From contig JAFAVN010000108.1 of the NCBI GenBank assembly GCA_019242435.1, forward strand, positions 1 to 7,958: a stretch of DNA of 7,958 nucleotides, read 5' to 3'. Below are positions 6,658 through 7,958 of the stretch, in pieces (positions within the stretch are counted from its first letter, which is position 1; every line of letters starts with the position of its first letter). The notes under the pieces were generated by a model, which saw nothing but the letters and a program-made list of their open reading frames with translations, searched no databases and had not been told where the DNA came from. The translations under genes and the position numbers were made by a program. The stretch comes from Verrucomicrobiota bacterium. GTDB lineage: Bacteria; Verrucomicrobiota; Verrucomicrobiia; Chthoniobacterales; JAFAMB01.

Positions 6658-7185
6658 CTAGAAAACTGAAATACCGGCTGCAGTATTCTCTTCCGGAGTT
6701 GCTAACCAGTAGCCGTAACGTTCGCTGATCTGTAAGAAGTGCTGCAATTGATCTGGAGAAAATGGATTTCCATTTGCGCCTTGCGAGATGGATCTACCGA
6801 TTTCCTGGAAAAAACGTCCAAGCTTTGACGTCGTGGTTATCAGCTGAACGACCGGATGTTGCCATCTATTCCTGAATCCGTGCTTCGCACCACTTGGGAC
6901 TTCGATAAAATCTCCGGGTCCAGCGGCGATCCAGTGAGTCTTTCCTTCCTTCTCGGTGAGTACCTCAACTTTTCCGGAAAGAACATAGAAGGCCTCGATA
7001 TCCGGGTGGCGATGTATGGGCACCGAACCGCCGGAAGGAATCGTTCCTTTTATAATACACGGAGCCTCATCGCTTCCTTGCGGTCCAAGTAGAAACTGAA
7101 CGCTGGGTCCCAACACGTCGAGTGTCTCACAATCGGCTTCGGTTACCAGATGAGTAGATAGATCGATTTTAGTTAAGCGGTGCAT
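6658..7185 (-). CDS. Single-domain cupin protein
   Basis: 175 residues with one complete cupin fold. Motif 1, G(x)5HxH(x)3E(x)6G, runs from Gly52 to Gly71 with metal ligands His58, His60 and Glu64. Motif 2, G(x)5PxG(x)2H(x)3N, is perfect from Gly91 to Asn106 with the fourth ligand His102. All four ligands are intact, so it should bind Fe, Mn, Ni or Zn. Similar small cupins include quercetin dioxygenase-like enzymes, isomerases and ligand-binding accessory proteins. About 55 residues follow motif 2, probably helical (around FFQEIGRSIS and LQHFLQISERYGYW), longer than in minimal cupins. The start at 7185 is the only in-frame choice, because a TGA lies just upstream. The nearest Shine-Dalgarno, GGAGGT at 7205-7210, is 19 bases away, too far to be ideal. 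Second gene of the tight cluster; its exact reaction cannot be read from sequence. Confidence 0.9.
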   Translation of the reverse strand: MHRLTKIDLSTHLVTEADCETLDVLGPSVQFLLGPQGSDEAPCIIKGTIPSGGSVPIHRHPDIEAFYVLSGKVEVLTEKEGKTHWIAAGPGDFIEVPSGAKHGFRNRWQHPVVQLITTTSKLGRFFQEIGRSISQGANGNPFSPDQLQHFLQISERYGYWLATPEENTAAGISVF

Positions 7186-7202
7186 AGTTTTCTGTTTTTC
7201 AG

Positions 7203-7652
7203 TTACCTCCGTTTATTTTCATATGCCGTAGGTGTACTCGATCGATCCCTAACTGTCAGCGCCCAGGTCTTGCTGAATAGTTTCCGATTGGAGGTCTCGA
7301 AAAGAAGGTAGCTATACGAGACGACCCGCTCTGGGTCATCTCCGCCGGGTCGAAGCATAGTCGGGGCGTCGAGAGGCAGGAAAGCAACGTCGCCTTTTGC
7401 CGTAGTCTCCCGTCGGTTACGCCCGTCCAAATTGCGCTCGAGCTTCATCGGCCGGTCGAAATGATGAAGGCAGATAACATGCTGCTTTGGATGGTGCAAC
7501 GGGATCACGTCCGCGCATCGCCGGAGATCGAACAGCGTGGCCCGAAAACTCAAGAGTCTTACCTGGCCGTTTCGGAGCCCGATACAGCTCAACAACGAGG
7601 GAGGTGCTACCAAATGGCGGGCAAAGTCCGCTGATCCGTAGTCTAACGTCAT
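7203..7652 (-). CDS. Truncated AraC-type sensing domain without DNA-binding domain
   Basis: 149 residues. Residues about 40-105 resemble the N-terminal effector domain of AraC-family regulators. There is a strand with conserved histidines (VIPLHHPKQHVICLHHF), then MKLERNLDGR, and a GDVAFLPLDAPTML turn like the cupin-like pocket edge (GD-x-x-x-x-P-x-x-x-P). Full-length regulators of this type run to about 270-300 residues and end in two helix-turn-helix motifs; here the frame stops at 7203 with no such region. After about residue 117 the sequence loses family character. Reading one base out of register from about 7305 gives a more family-like run (LSFRDLQSETIQQDLGADS) up to a TAG at 7249-7251, so a frameshift followed by decay is possible. 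It is either a broken regulator or a free-standing ligand-binding protein. First gene of the cluster, 17 bases before the cupin. The AraC assignment is by pattern only. Confidence 0.6.
   Translation of the reverse strand: MTLDYGSADFARHLVAPPSLLSCIGLRNGQVRLLSFRATLFDLRRCADVIPLHHPKQHVICLHHFDRPMKLERNLDGRNRRETTAKGDVAFLPLDAPTMLRPGGDDPERVVSYSYLLFETSNRKLFSKTWALTVRDRSSTPTAYENKRR
7205..7210 (-). promoter_or_regulatory. Shine-Dalgarno at unusual distance from the cupin start
   Basis: GGAGGT overlaps the last codons and stop of the AraC-like ORF. It is the only strong ribosome-binding sequence near the cupin but lies 19 bases before its ATG, against the usual 5-10. An in-frame TGA between the two rules out an earlier cupin start. 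Initiation may depend on coupling to the upstream ORF or on folding that shortens the gap. Confidence 0.4.
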
Positions 7653-7958
7653 TTTTGAATCGTAGCCTTGTAGAACGGTACTATCCAGCTGGAAGCGCCT
7701 TACCCTTTTGCCAGATGCGCTAACCTCTCGATTCGGCTAAGGCGGCAGCCGGGCTTCCCTGCTCTTTTCGTTAACTAGACCGCTCTATGGAAGCGACTGG
7801 CCGATCTTTGGCCGAATTGTCGTAATCCTTGCCTCAACGCTGCAGCTGCAGGTGGGCTTCCCATCGGGTTGTGCCGGCCATTGCTTCCGGGACAGCATCT
7901 TTAAATCGGCTTTAACTTGAGCATGGTGTAATCCGATTCGACCGAGGAAGAAGCAAGA
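7653..7958. other. 306-base gene-free stretch upstream of the - strand cluster
   Basis: This region should hold the promoter for the - strand genes, but I find no convincing -35/-10 pair. Small patterns seen: a weak inverted repeat CGGCT/AGCCG (7734-7751), a direct repeat of TGGCCGA around 7799-7814, and a 12-base palindrome CTGCAGCTGCAG (7840-7851) that could be a site for a dimeric protein. One - strand frame is open from the window edge to a TAG at 7785-7787 (57 codons) and could be the tail of a gene further right. It has no recognisable motif and its length is within chance. Confidence 0.5.
7929..7942 (+). repeat. 14-base direct repeat, right copy
   Basis: Exact copy of positions 1-14, 16 bases before the right edge. 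Beyond the match both copies continue purine-rich (GGAAAAAAG against CGAGGAAGAAG), a loose extension. In the frame that would read I-R-F-D there is a TAA 16-18 bases upstream, so it is not an intact propeller gene on this side. Confidence 0.4.

Noticed and set aside
7785..7958. 3' end of a further - strand gene entering from the right edge
   Set aside because: One frame is open for 57 codons to a TAG, but it shows no motif I can name, and such a length is within chance at this base composition.

Overview
The window holds one large sensor gene on the + strand, cut by the left edge, followed by a run of genes all on the - strand. Base composition is mid-50s % GC. The sensor is a long two-component-propeller histidine kinase with a HisKA_3 core, a type especially abundant in Acidobacteriota and also found in Verrucomicrobiota and some Bacteroidota. 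Acidobacteriota is my best guess, but it rests on protein architecture alone and I cannot confirm it. No rRNA, tRNA, CRISPR array, transposase, integrase or phage gene is visible.

Layout: positions 1-2864 (+) encode the histidine kinase: periplasmic propeller, Y_Y_Y domain, one membrane helix, HisKA_3 and HATPase_c. Its start lies left of the window. Positions 2865-3079 are intergenic and hold repeat copy A. On the - strand, read right to left, come: a short AraC-type sensing domain without its DNA-binding half (7652-7203), a cupin (7185-6658), an FAD-dependent monooxygenase-like protein (6652-5240), an alpha/beta hydrolase with epoxide-hydrolase features (5223-4423), repeat copy B in a 190-base gap, a sugar-phosphate isomerase/epimerase-like TIM barrel (4232-3279), and a probable small two-helix membrane protein (3292-3080) overlapping its end. 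Positions 7653-7958 contain no gene I can support.

The four genes from 7652 to 4423 are separated by only 17, 5 and 16 bases and are very probably one transcript. A flavin monooxygenase followed by an epoxide hydrolase suggests a short oxidative pathway: oxygen insertion or epoxidation, then hydrolysis. The cupin would be an accessory dioxygenase, isomerase or small-molecule binder. The TIM barrel may act later on the product or may be a separate unit. The substrate cannot be read from sequence.

The least ordinary signal is a pair of about 110-base intergenic repeats, roughly 72% identical by hand alignment. They lie in direct orientation on both sides of the TIM-barrel/small-membrane-protein pair. 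Each can form a hairpin at one end (7 base pairs in A; 6 of 7 in B). Copy B also forms a 13-pair stem that is weaker in copy A. I know no family that matches them. They could be a structured RNA leader or a dispersed intergenic repeat.
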